Shown here piece after piece: positions 36,226 through 46,332 of a stretch of DNA of 64,000 nt; position 1 is the stretch's first letter, and each line of letters begins with the position of its first letter. A program made the position numbers and the translations under genes. Below the pieces are notes generated by a model. It was not told where the DNA came from and searched no databases. It was given only the letters and a program-made list of their open reading frames with translations. The stretch is taken from the NCBI GenBank assembly GCA_963818645.1, contig CAWFTF010000020.1, forward strand, positions 184,815-248,814, read 5' to 3'. The stretch comes from Gp6-AA40 sp963818645 (GTDB lineage Bacteria; Acidobacteriota; Vicinamibacteria; Vicinamibacterales; UBA2999).

Positions 36226-37730
36226 AACCGGACCCCCATCATGAAGATCGGGCTCGCGTCGTCGCCGTTCAGCGGGAAGCCGAGCGTCAGGAAGAAGTTG
36301 TCACCGTGGACGCCAAAGCCGGTCGAGTAGCGGATCTTCGCGTCGGTGTCTCGATCCCAGACTGAGCCAGTGTCGAAGAACACCGCGACGTGGGAGTAGC
36401 GATACTCGATCGACGAATGGAACATGCGCTCACCACCCAGGGGCGCGATGTCGTATTTGTCGAAGCCGCGAAGCGTCGTGGAGTTACCGAGCGAGAAGCG
36501 CTCGAAGAGCGGCGGTTGACCACTGATGTACCCGAGCGAGATCGAGCCAATCGCCTCGCTGCGTCCCTGCTCGTAGCGATAGCTCGCCTGCCCGAAGATG
36601 GCGCTTGTAGATCAAGTCGCTATCGAGCCCGTCAGACCGCAGCCCGCAGCGAATAACTTCCTTCCGCTCGCTGCTTCGCGTCTGCCATCATCGGTCCGCC
36701 AGGTGTGGTCGGCGCTGATGCCGGCGACCCACGCGTTTGCTTTCTGTGAGTCCGGCGCGTGCATGAGCGACTCCATGTCGGAGAGGCTCACGCCGCCGGT
36801 CAATCGCACGCTGGGACTGAAGGCAAACGTAACGGTAGGCTCGAAGGTCAGTCGATTGCGGTACGGTTCCGGGATGCCTGGATTGAGGGCGAGCGCCGAG
36901 AGCGTGGCGTCCTCCCACGTGTCATTGAACCGGGCGAAGTCCAGCCGGACACCAAGTTTGTCAGTCCCGATCTTGCGACTCTCGAAACCAAGCCTGAAGC
37001 CGGAGTACTCCTCGATCAGTTCGTCGATGTCGTTGAACACGACGCCAGCCGTGAACCGGTGACGACTGCGGGAGCTGGTGATCGGGATGTCCAGCACACC
37101 GCTCCAGCCCTGCTGGGCGTGGTAGATCAGCTTCGATCGCGTCGGCGCGAACGGGATCCACGGCTGCTCGATGATCTCGAAGACGACGCGAATCCTGCCG
37201 CTTTCAGAACCTTTCGAAATCCGTCGCGCGACATCGCGTCCCGGCAGTTCTTTCTCGAGACGCTCCTTGAGTCGATCGGCTTCTTCCGTGTCGAGGCGCT
37301 TGCCAACGAGCCTCTGCAGATCGTCGCGGAGCTGCTGACTGACGTCGCTCGACGGCCCCTCGAGATCCACGCTCTCGACGACGTAGCGGGCGTTGATGTT
37401 TTCACTGAGATCGGTGTCCTCGCTGATGCGTGCGACGAGGAAGATGACGTGCGCTTTGCTGTCGGGGCGGACGACGCTGCGCACCGCCGCGACCATTTCG
37501 GGTTGCTCGCCTTCGATGCGCGAGACGAGCTGATTGAGTCGTTCGCGATTGAGCGGCGAACCGACCAGCGAGTCGAATTCTTTTTGAAGTCCCGGACTCA
37601 GGCTGTACGGCGAGAAGCCTGACATCTCGACGGAGTCGATGATGGCTCCCTCAGGTGCGTCCGCTTCCTGGGCGTTGGCCTGCACGAATGACAGGCCGAG
37701 GAGAAGAACCAGCAGCGCGAGTGTTCTCAT
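36222..37730 (-). pseudogene. Omp85/BamA-like protein, multiply frameshifted (copy B)
   Basis: The N-terminal 370 residues (ATG 37730, signal peptide and POTRA-like part) are open and nearly identical to copy A. Relative to copy A, at least three single-base indels occur between about 36590 and 36690, and the C-terminal barrel signature (MFHSSIEYRYSHVAVFFDTG) lies in another frame. The gene start is preceded by the same spacer as in copy A. Confidence 0.75.
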
Positions 37731-37871
37731 GTCACGACGCTTGAGGCAAGCGGCGCGCCATTGTACAAGTGGCTGATGGTGAAGGAGATGATTGGTTCGA
37801 CCCTGTGACGCGGATTCACACCTGCGGGAGCGTCCGTCACAGTGCAACGAGGAAAAGGGTCTGTCCCCTTC

Positions 37872-38864
37872 TCAACACTGGAGACGATGAATTGAACCCG
37901 GGCGACCGCGGGCGCGCTCAGAGGTCAGAAGCAGCGTCTTCGAGTCGAGATAGTCGATCCCTTCGCCTTGCGGCTCGGCATCGCCGAGCGCACATGACTC
38001 CCCGATGTCCTCCCACTGAATCTGCCCGCGACGCGTCACGAGCTTGAAGAAGTACACCTCGTAGTACGTGCGCACCGCGAGCGTCATACCGTCAGGCGAC
38101 ACGGCCGCCGCCGTCACGAGCCGGCCGATTCGCTGGTCGGGCCGAATCCCGGTGTTGCCAGCGAAGACCGCCGTGAGGATCTCGCCTGACGCCATCGCCT
38201 TCGTCACGCTCGCCGCAGGGATACTGTAGAAGTCGATCGTGCCGCTGCGCCCCTTCGAAACGATCGTGAGATCACCATTCGGTTTCACGGCGAGTGCTTC
38301 GGCATCTGTCGGTCCCGACGGATAGCGATAGCGCACCGTGCGCGCCGCAACAGTCGCCTCCGCTCCCGCGTCGGCAACGCGAGGCTCGGCGACGATGTAG
38401 ATGGAGACGTCGGGACGAACCTGATTGTTATCACCGGTATCGGCAATGAAGAGACATTCCGACTTCTCTGCCGGTGCTGGCGTGGACATTCCGGCGGGAC
38501 ATGGACCAGTCGAGATGTCTTCCCAGTCGCGCGCCATCGCACCGCTCACGTGGAACACGCCGAGCAACTTTCCTGCGATGTCGATCGCGTAGAGACTGGG
38601 ACCGTCGCCGGAATCGTTGTGCGACCAGAGGACGCCTGGTTGGGTGCGGCTGATCGCGAGCCCCGAACTCTCCTTCAGTTCATCCGGGACGGCACCCACT
38701 TCTTCGAGCACGCGCGGAGCGGAGCTTCTTCCTGCGGCGAGGTCGGCGGCCAACGCGCGCTGCGATGACGGCTCACCCAGCAGGTGGATTGCGATCAATC
38801 CGCTCACGACGATCACGACACCGAGGAGCGCAGAAACGGTCCTGGTCACAGGTGTCTGGATCAT
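37872..38864 (-). CDS. Membrane-anchored beta-propeller-like protein (copy B, intact)
   Basis: 330 residues. An N-terminal hydrophobic anchor (LLGVVIVVSGLIAIHLLG) is followed by an extracytoplasmic domain with WSHNDSGDGPSLYAIDIAGK, CLFIADTGDNNQVRPDV, DAEALAVKPNGDLTIVSKG and a closing YLDSKTLLLTSERARGRPG. The motif order resembles six-bladed propellers such as the esterase-like/phytase-like group, with Asp/Asn-rich DTGDNN turns that could bind calcium. No enzyme function is established. It is first in its operon and divergent from the second TonB receptor. Confidence 0.75.
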   Translation of the reverse strand: MIQTPVTRTVSALLGVVIVVSGLIAIHLLGEPSSQRALAADLAAGRSSAPRVLEEVGAVPDELKESSGLAISRTQPGVLWSHNDSGDGPSLYAIDIAGKLLGVFHVSGAMARDWEDISTGPCPAGMSTPAPAEKSECLFIADTGDNNQVRPDVSIYIVAEPRVADAGAEATVAARTVRYRYPSGPTDAEALAVKPNGDLTIVSKGRSGTIDFYSIPAASVTKAMASGEILTAVFAGNTGIRPDQRIGRLVTAAAVSPDGMTLAVRTYYEVYFFKLVTRRGQIQWEDIGESCALGDAEPQGEGIDYLDSKTLLLTSERARGRPGSIHRLQC

Positions 38865-38877
38865 ATCTGGTTCATCC

Positions 38878-38906
38878 TTGACTATCCCACACGTAAGGCG
38901 TAAAAG
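38878..38906 (+). promoter_or_regulatory. Sigma70-like promoter before second TonB receptor
   Basis: TTGACT (38878-38883), 17-bp spacer, TAAAAG (38901-38906), about 100 bp ahead of the ATG at 39006. Five and four matches to consensus respectively. The region also has to serve the divergent propeller operon. An identical copy is at 33717-33745. Confidence 0.35.
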
Positions 38907-39005
38907 CCGGACAACACACCCATACCGTTCACTCGCGGACCTCGGTTCACGCGCTCAGCCCAACACGACTCGTCGCAGTCGCTGTTGGAGCAGAAGGAGA
39001 TCGAC

Positions 39006-42000
39006 ATGCGCAGACTGACTCACGCGGTAGTACTCCTGACGTGTCTGGTGCTGGTTCCCTCGTGGTCGTCGGCCCAATCCTCCATCACCGGAGTCGTCAG
39101 AGATACGTCGGGAGCAGTCCTGCCCGGCGTCAACGTCGAAGCCGCCAGCGAAGTGCTCATTGAAAAGGCTCGCTCAGCCGTCACGGATGAGACGGGTCAG
39201 TATCGAATTCTCGAGCTGCGGCCGGGCACCTATACCGTCACCTTCACCCTGACGGGATTCAACACGGTCAAGCGTGAACAACTCGAATTACCGGCCGATT
39301 TCGTCTCAACCGTGAACGCCGACATGCGCGTCGGCACACTCGAGGAAACCGTCACGGTGACGGGCGAGAGCCCGATCGTCGACGTCCAGAGCGCGCGGCG
39401 GCGCCGAACGCTGGACGAAAACCTCATCGAATCGATCCCCACGGCCCAGGGGTACGCCAGCGTCATGGTCCTGATGCCGTCGATGATCGTCTCACGACGG
39501 CGGCAACACCAATGTGCAGATTTCACCCGGAATGATCGTGTTCGGCGGGCGCGGCGGACGTGGCAACGAGGGGATCGCGCAGACGGACGGAATCGGCACG
39601 GGCGCCGCGATCAACGGCGGCGGCGTCTCGGGCTACGGTCGGCTCGATACGACGGAAGAAGTCGTGCTGACTTCCAGCGGGGGCCTCGGCGATGTCGAGG
39701 TCGGCGGCCCGATCGTCAACCTCATCCCGCGCAACGGGAGCAATCGGTTCGAGAATCGATTGCAGGCTTCAGGACTTGACCGGCGGCATGCAGGGGAGAC
39801 AACTACACGCAAGAGTTGAAAGACGCCGGCCTGCGACAGCCCTGCGAAAACCAACTACCAGTGGGATTCGAGCCTGATGAACAGCGGCCCGATCGTGCAG
39901 GGACCGTTTGTGGTTCTTCTATGCGACGAGGTACTCGGGAAGCGGCAACGATCTTCCGGGCATCTTCTACAACAAGAACGCCGGCGACATCACGAAGTGG
40001 ACCTACGATCCGGACTTCAATCGTCCCGCCAACAACAGCTCTTCGGGTGTCGATCAACCCGACACTTCGCCTGACGGCGCAGCTCAATCGCGCCACGCAG
40101 GTAGGTTTCTTCATCGATTCCGGAGGCTACAGGCTCAGTGACTATCCACAGATCGGTGTGGTCGGGGCTGCGGCAACGGCAACGCCGGAAACCGGCACCG
40201 TCGGGGGAAGCGGACGTTCTCCGATGTTTCAGTACAAATGGAGCTGGACGGCCACCAGCCGATTGCTGCTGGATGCGAGCTACGGCTCGTATCACCAGGA
40301 CTGGAACGGGCGCGAAGTGCCTGGCAACAACCGCGACCTGATTCGCGTGACCGAACAGTGCTCGAGGGGCTGCGCCAACAACGGTGGCGGCGTCCCAGGC
40401 CTCGTCTACCGAGCGCAAACATGGAGTGCCGACTACATGGAGCCAAACCGCTGGCAGGCTGCCGCGACCTACGTCACCGGTGCCCACAACATGAAGGTCG
40501 GCTACCAAGGGGTATTCCACTGGAACCAGGTCTACACCCACACGCAACAACTCCAACCTGGAATTCCGATTCGACAATGGCGTGCCGAACCAACTGACGC
40601 AGACCTTGGCGGCCATACCAGACGGACTCGCGCGTGCGTTACGATGCGTTCTACGCGCAGGACCAGTGGACGCGCGGAAAGTTCACCTTCCAGGGAGCGC
40701 GTGCGCTACGACCACGCATGGAGTTACTTCCCCGCGCAGGAGATTCGACGCGACCAACTTCCTCCTGGAGCCGCTGGTCTTCCCTGAAGTCCAAGGGCGT
40801 CATCGGCTATCACGACATCGACCCCCGAATCGGTGTCGCCTGCGACGTCTTCGGCAACGGCAAAACCGCGTTGAAGTTCAACGCGGGCCGGTATCTCGAA
40901 GCCGCGGTCAACGGCAACGGCAACTACTCGGAGCTGCAGCCGAGCAACCGCATCCCGACCAGCGTGACGCGGTCGTGGACGGACACCAACCGGAACTACA
41001 CCCCGGACTGCGATTTCCTCAACGGCGAGGCGCAGGATCTCCGGACGCGCGGCGGCGACCTCTGCGGGCGCTGGAGCAACATGAACTTCGGCAAGAACGT
41101 CTACAGCCTCTCCTACGACGAGCGATCCTGAAGGGTTGGTACAACCGGCCGTCCGACTGGCAGGTCGGTCGTGACCGCTCAGCACGAACTGCTTCCCGCG
41201 CGTCTCCGTCGAAGTGAGCTATCTGCACCGCTGGCTGCAGAACTTCACCGTGACCGACAACCGCTCGGTCGCGCCGTCAGACTTCACGGAGTTCAGCGTG
41301 ACGGCGCCGCTCGATCCACGTCTCCCGGGCGGAGGCGGCTACGTGGTCGGCACCGTCTACAACGTCAATCCCGACAAGTTCGGTGTGACAGACAACTACC
41401 GCACGTACTCACCTGCCTATGGGAACATCTCGCAGGTCTACAACGGCGTGGACATCACCGTGAACGCGCGGCTCCGAAACGGCCTGCAACTGCAGGGCGG
41501 GACGAGCACCGGCCAGCAGGTCATCGACTCGTGTGCGGTGCGCGCCCAACTGCCCGAACAAGACGTCAGCCGGTGCGTCCTCGCCGGGGGATTCCGTACA
41601 GTCCAGACGAACCCGTTCTGTCATGTCGCACCTGGGGTCACGACGAGAGCCACTTCCGGCGGGCACCTACATCATCCCGAAAATCGACGTGCAGTTCGCC
41701 AGTCACGCTGACAAGCAGCCCAGGCGTACCGCTCGCAAGCGAACTGGACCATGCCCAACGCCGTCGTGCGACAGTGGCTGGTCGTGATCTGTCGGGCGAA
41801 TGCGCCCAACGTTTCGGTGAACCTGCTCGACCCAGGTCAGATGAGCAGCGATCGAGTGAACATCCTCGACTTCCGGGTCGGCAAGGTGATGCGATACGGC
41901 GGTCACCGGGCGCTCATCGCGCTCGATCTCTACAACGCGCTCAACCTGGACACGGTCCTGGTCCAAAACTTCACGTTCAGATCCGGCCGGCGCGTGGCTG

Positions 42001-42063
42001 GTTCCTTCGCAGGAAGTGCTGACAGCGCGCACGGCGAAGATCACCGTTCAGTACGATTTCTAG
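39006..42063 (+). pseudogene. TonB-dependent receptor, many frameshifts
   Basis: Start ATG 39006 after agaaggag. The signal peptide (VVLLTCLVLVPSWSSAQ), carboxypeptidase-regulatory-like domain and plug are visible in order, then barrel pieces in shifting frames: GGLGDVEVGGPIVNLIPRNG (39.7 kb), MRYDAFYAQDQWTRGKFTFQ (40.6 kb), WLQNFTVTDNRSVAPSDF (41.2 kb) and ALIALDLYNALNLDTV (41.9 kb). The expected aromatic end TARTAKITVQYDF stops at 42063. At least seven frame changes were noted. Total span (about 1019 codons) and domain order match a normal receptor, so almost nothing is deleted. Confidence 0.85.
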
Positions 42064-42070
42064 AACTGCA

Positions 42071-42147
42071 GTCAACGCCCAATCACCAACTCCCAATTCC
42101 CAAGATGAACTTCTTGGGAGTTGGGAACTTGGGAGTTGGGAGTTGAC
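42071..42147. repeat. Heptamer inverted-repeat element with G-quadruplex motif
   Basis: The left arm carries CCCAAnnn/AACTCCC words and the right arm GTTGGGA/CTTGGGA words, bounded by GTCAAC and GTTGAC. The right arm contains four GGG runs separated by 4, 5 and 4 bases. It lies between the convergent TonB pseudogene and the two-domain hydrolase, consistent with a bidirectional terminator. Confidence 0.8.
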
Positions 42148-42153
42148 AGGTTC

Positions 42154-44475
42154 TTACAGGCGAGCAGTCGAGTTGTTCGCCGGCACCCGCTGTTCGATCC
42201 ACCCGCGGATGACCTCGAACACCTGACGCCGGTTGTTCTCGAACATCGCGAAGTGGCTGTTCCCGAGGATGCCGCGATCCTTGAGATCGATCAGTTCCGC
42301 TTTCGCGCCCGACTGCGTCAGCGCGTCGATGATCGGACGTCCGTCGCGTCCGCCGCGCTCCGACAGCAGATACATGATCGGCATGTTCTTCAGATTCGGC
42401 AGCGCCGTACCCGCGGCGCCGCCGGGACCGACGAGTGGTGCCGTCGCGCCTTCGAACGACACCACCGCCTTCACCAGGTTCGGCCGCTCGTTGGCGACAA
42501 GCCAGCCGAACGGACCGCCGGCGGAGTGCGTCATGATGATCGACGGCCCCACGCGATCGATCAGCTCCGCGCCGTACTGCTTCCACAGTGTTTGCGCGAG
42601 CTGCGTGTCGCGCGGCGCCGAGTTGGCCGCGGCAACGAGCTGATCGACGAGCGGATCACCGACGTCACCCGTCGTGCCAGGCCACTGTTTGTTCGGTGCA
42701 TGCGCCGACGTCACGGTGTCGCGCGTGAGCAGGTCGTACGTCACGAGCGGACCGATCTCGCCGAGCGCGTCGGGGTGATAGAGCGATCGACCGTGACCCG
42801 GACGGTCGACCAGGTACACCTTGTAGCCCGCCTGGACGAAGTGATGCGCCCAGCCCGACATCCCGCCGAGGCCGAAGTAGTGCACCATCTGGCCGCCGCC
42901 GCCGTGCACGAGCACGACCGGCAGCGAATGGCGCGATTGAGCGGGCTCGAAGTACTGCACGAACATCGGCGCCTGATGGATCGTGCCGTACGGCATCTTC
43001 TTGGTGTTCGACGTACCCACCCAGAACATCCCGGCGTCACCAAGCTTGAGCGCGAGTGAGTCGTTGCCCGTTCGCCGTGGCGCAGGCGCCTGGCTGTTGC
43101 TCCCCGTCACGTTCTTGTGCATCCAGTCGATGAGCGGCTGAAGCACCTGACGGCTGTTCTTCTCCATCATCATCGCGTGGCCGTTGCCGTTCATCCCGAG
43201 CTTGCCCCAGCGCAGCTCCTCGGCCTGCACGCCGGCCTGCTTCAGGAACGCGACCGCACCGGGACTGCCCGGCGACGCGAATGACGAATCGGCTGTCGCG
43301 ATCAGCACCTTCGTGTTCTTCAGATTCGGCAGCTTGCGCGCCGGCTCTTCCTGTAGGTAATAGCCCGCGACGCCAGGCTCAGGATCTGCCACCCACCTGG
43401 TCTTGATCTCTGCCGGATCGTTGACCGGCGGATCGTACGTGACGGGAATCGTCGAGAGCCCCCACCGGCTGCCGAATCCGAATGCGCTGCCACCAGCGCC
43501 CTCGATGATGATGGTCGCCCTGACGAGATTCGGGCGCGCTTCAGCGACCAGCAGTCCGAATGGACCACCGGCCGAGTGCGTCATGATGATCGCCGGCCCA
43601 ATCTTGTCGAGCAGATCCGCGCCCGCCTGACGCCACGTCAGATGCTGCACGTTGAGTGCGCCAGCCGGCTGCTGATTCGCTGGCGGCGGCGGACCTGCCG
43701 CTGCTGCTCCTCGTCCACCACCCTGGCCGCGTCCACCACCTGCACCAGGAGCGCCCGGCGCTCCGCCCCGTCCTGCCGCAGGCGCGGGCTGCACGACATA
43801 ACTGCCACCCATGCCCGCGGTGAGTCGGCCGAGATCGTCGGAGCCAACGTTGCCGGGGCCGGGCCACTGGTTGTGATTCTTCTGGTACTCGTTCGGGGCG
43901 TTGGCAGGATTCGCGGCCGGCGGCGTGAACCGACCCGCGATGCTCTCGAGCGTCAGCGCCTGCGCGGGAAATCCGCCGTGCAGCTCGGGGTGAATCGGGG
44001 ATCGTCCGTGCCCGGGACGATCGACGACGTAGACCTTGAAGCCTTCGGCAACGAGGTACTGGAACCAACCGGGTCGGCCATCAGGCGTGCCGAGCCAATC
44101 GGTTCCCTGTCCGCCACCGCCGTGCACGAGCACTACCGGGAATGGATGACGCACCTGCGTCGGAATCATGTACTCGACGTACATCTGCTGCCCGCCGACG
44201 AACGCGCCTCGCGCCGTCTCGGCACGCTTGACGTTGACCCACATGTAGCTCCACTCGGCGACATCGAGGGGAATCTTGGTGGACGCGGCTGCTGTCTGTT
44301 GCGCAAAGACGTCAGCCGGCGCAGCAAGCGAGCCGAGCGCGGCGGCTGCCGCACCAGCAACACCCATCGCGGTGGCTCGCCGCATGAAATCGCGACGGCT
44401 GACGTGGCCCGCCGCGAAACCTTCGTACAACTCTTTCAACTGCTGCTCGACGTGGAGGTTGTTCTGTTCGCTCAT
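42154..44475 (-). CDS. Exported two-domain alpha/beta hydrolase
   Basis: 773 residues from ATG 44475 (MSEQNNLHVEQQ). A Tat-type signal: SRRDFMRRATAMGVAGAAAA (about 26-45). Two homologous hydrolase domains are joined. Domain 1: VVLVHGGGGQGTDWLG, VYVVDRPGHGRS, nucleophile MTHSAGGPFG, His in MNGNGHAMMM. Domain 2: VVLVHGGGGQMVHYFG, VYLVDRPGHGRS, MTHSAGGPFG, ILGNSHFAMF. A Gly/Pro/Ala-rich insertion (APGAPGAGGGRGQGGGRG) interrupts domain 1. Both halves keep the Ser and His. Substrate unknown. It follows the AMP-ligase gene by 37 bp. Confidence 0.85.
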   Translation of the reverse strand: MSEQNNLHVEQQLKELYEGFAAGHVSRRDFMRRATAMGVAGAAAAALGSLAAPADVFAQQTAAASTKIPLDVAEWSYMWVNVKRAETARGAFVGGQQMYVEYMIPTQVRHPFPVVLVHGGGGQGTDWLGTPDGRPGWFQYLVAEGFKVYVVDRPGHGRSPIHPELHGGFPAQALTLESIAGRFTPPAANPANAPNEYQKNHNQWPGPGNVGSDDLGRLTAGMGGSYVVQPAPAAGRGGAPGAPGAGGGRGQGGGRGAAAAGPPPPANQQPAGALNVQHLTWRQAGADLLDKIGPAIIMTHSAGGPFGLLVAEARPNLVRATIIIEGAGGSAFGFGSRWGLSTIPVTYDPPVNDPAEIKTRWVADPEPGVAGYYLQEEPARKLPNLKNTKVLIATADSSFASPGSPGAVAFLKQAGVQAEELRWGKLGMNGNGHAMMMEKNSRQVLQPLIDWMHKNVTGSNSQAPAPRRTGNDSLALKLGDAGMFWVGTSNTKKMPYGTIHQAPMFVQYFEPAQSRHSLPVVLVHGGGGQMVHYFGLGGMSGWAHHFVQAGYKVYLVDRPGHGRSLYHPDALGEIGPLVTYDLLTRDTVTSAHAPNKQWPGTTGDVGDPLVDQLVAAANSAPRDTQLAQTLWKQYGAELIDRVGPSIIMTHSAGGPFGWLVANERPNLVKAVVSFEGATAPLVGPGGAAGTALPNLKNMPIMYLLSERGGRDGRPIIDALTQSGAKAELIDLKDRGILGNSHFAMFENNRRQVFEVIRGWIEQRVPANNSTARL

Positions 44476-44512
44476 AAAGGCGCTCCGGCTGGCACAGGAT
44501 ACAACTCTTCGA

Positions 44513-46267
44513 CTATTCGGCCCAGATGACGCCCGATCCGCCGGCGTGCAGATGCTCGACGTGCATCGCCCGCCGTTCGAGGACCGCGCGCTGATTGATA
44601 TACCCCTTGTCGGTGATCTCGCCTTCGTCGATCGACGGCGGCAGATCGAGCACCAGCAGACGCGACGGTGCCGTTGAACCGCCGGCGGAGCCAAAACGCA
44701 GCGCGGCAAGTGCCAGCCGGAGGCGCGCCCTGACCGCGGTCTCGTCCAGACCAAGCGAGCGCGCCGCCGCATGGTTGACCCACACCAGTGCTCCCACTTC
44801 CGGCTTGTCGTGCCCGGTGATGACGGCGTCCTGAATCAGCGGGTTGCAGGCCGTGATGAGGCTCACGCGAATGGACCCGGCATTCACCCAGGTGCCGGAC
44901 TGGATCTTGAAATCTTCAGCGACACGACCGTCGAAGGCCAGACCCTTCGCGGCATCCCCTCCATCGACGAACCGCATCGCGTCGCCGATCCTGTAAAAAC
45001 CCTCATCGTCAAAAGCCTCGCGCGTGAGATCGGGGCCGCCGTAGTAGCCCGGCGTGACGTTGGGTCCCTTCACCCGCACTTCGAGCTTGTCGGCTGATGG
45101 CACGAGCTTCAGTTCGACCCCCGGCGCCGGGTTGCCGACGACGCCTGCACGGTCGACTGGAAAGTGCACGCAGGTTGCGAGCGGTGCGGTTTCCGTAGAG
45201 CCCCACCCGGAAAGCATGCACGTGCGCCGGCCCGGCGCCGCGGCCACGAGAGCCAGCAGGCGATCGTAGAGATTCTGGGGCAAGGCAGCCCCGGCGTAGA
45301 ACAGCGCGTCGAGCCGCGAGAAAAAAGACTCACGCAGCTGCTCGTCGGCCTCGAGGAGCGGCAGCAGCAGGTCGTAACCGCGCGGCACGTTGAAGTACAG
45401 CGTGGGCGACACGTCACGCAGATTGCGCGCCGTGGTCGCGATCAAGTCAGGCGTCGGCTTGCCGCCATCGATATAGAACGTCCCGCCGTTCCTCAACGAG
45501 AGGTTGAACGTGGCGTTGCCGCCGAACGTGTGGTTCCATGGCAGCCACTCGCAGAACACCGGCGGGGCCTCTTCGAGAAACGGCCACACCTGCGCCCAAC
45601 TCTGTTGATTCGAGCAGAGCATGCGCTGCGTATTGATGACGCCCTTGGGCATGCCCGTGGAGCCCGATGTGAACAGGATCTTCGCCACGGTATCCGGTCC
45701 AATCGCGGCAAAGGCTTCGTCGGCGCGATCGCGATGATCGATGTCGAGCAGCGATCCAATCGGCGTCGCAGTCGCGCCAACGGCTGCGAGCGCTGGCGCG
45801 AATCGCTGCTCGTCATCAGCAAACACGAGCCCCGGTCGCAACAGCTCGAAGATGCCTTTGAGCTTGGCGTGATCCCTCGAGAGCAGCGAGTACGCTGGCG
45901 AGATGGGCGCCACGGGAATGCCGACGTGCATGGCGCCCAGCGCAAGCAGCGCGTGATCGATGGAATTGTCAGAGAGCACCGCCACCGGCGTCGCCGCCGT
46001 CAGGCCACGCGCGAGCAGTGAGGCACCGATGCGACGAACCGCATCGATCGCCTGGGCGTAGGTCACCCGGCGCCAGTCGTCGCCGGCGCGTTGCGCCAGG
46101 AAGCAGCGCTCAGGCGCGCGCGACGCCCACTGCACGAGCCACTCGCCGACGGCGCGTGCGAATGGACGAAGCGGGTCCGGGGAGCGCAGAAGCGTCGAGC
46201 CATCGGCGCGCCGTTCGACTTCCACCCGCTGTGGGGCAAAACGTGGACCTGCGACCGCACTGGACAT
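44513..46267 (-). CDS. Feruloyl-CoA-synthetase-like AMP-binding enzyme
   Basis: 584 residues of the ANL ligase superfamily. P-loop-like motif LFTSGSTGMPKGV; CEWLPWNHTFGGN; SGWGSTETAPLA; the hinge region GDAMRFVDGG then DFKIQSGTWVN. The C-terminus EITDKGYINQRAVLERRA matches the feruloyl-CoA synthetase branch, which activates hydroxycinnamates with ATP and CoA. The tannase/feruloyl esterase at 25.2-26.8 kb could supply such acids. It probably shares a transcript with the downstream two-domain hydrolase. Confidence 0.85.
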   Translation of the reverse strand: MSSAVAGPRFAPQRVEVERRADGSTLLRSPDPLRPFARAVGEWLVQWASRAPERCFLAQRAGDDWRRVTYAQAIDAVRRIGASLLARGLTAATPVAVLSDNSIDHALLALGAMHVGIPVAPISPAYSLLSRDHAKLKGIFELLRPGLVFADDEQRFAPALAAVGATATPIGSLLDIDHRDRADEAFAAIGPDTVAKILFTSGSTGMPKGVINTQRMLCSNQQSWAQVWPFLEEAPPVFCEWLPWNHTFGGNATFNLSLRNGGTFYIDGGKPTPDLIATTARNLRDVSPTLYFNVPRGYDLLLPLLEADEQLRESFFSRLDALFYAGAALPQNLYDRLLALVAAAPGRRTCMLSGWGSTETAPLATCVHFPVDRAGVVGNPAPGVELKLVPSADKLEVRVKGPNVTPGYYGGPDLTREAFDDEGFYRIGDAMRFVDGGDAAKGLAFDGRVAEDFKIQSGTWVNAGSIRVSLITACNPLIQDAVITGHDKPEVGALVWVNHAAARSLGLDETAVRARLRLALAALRFGSAGGSTAPSRLLVLDLPPSIDEGEITDKGYINQRAVLERRAMHVEHLHAGGSGVIWAE

Positions 46268-46332
46268 GTGGTCGCGGATTATATGCTCGCGCTCCCTTGC
46301 GGGTCATTTCCCTGCGCATTACCATCCGGCCC

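Larger units (their letters stand above)
33827..38986. repeat. Tandem duplication unit, copy B (5160 bp)
   Basis: Second copy of 28667-33826. It keeps kinase and propeller genes open; its DUF4390-like and Omp85-like genes carry indels and its regulator is truncated. It ends 19 bp before the start of the second TonB receptor gene, so that gene's promoter lies within the unit. Confidence 0.9.

Noticed and set aside
28667..38986. Duplication considered as a transposon-mediated event
   Set aside because: No transposase, terminal inverted repeats or target-site duplications at 28667, 33826 or 38986.
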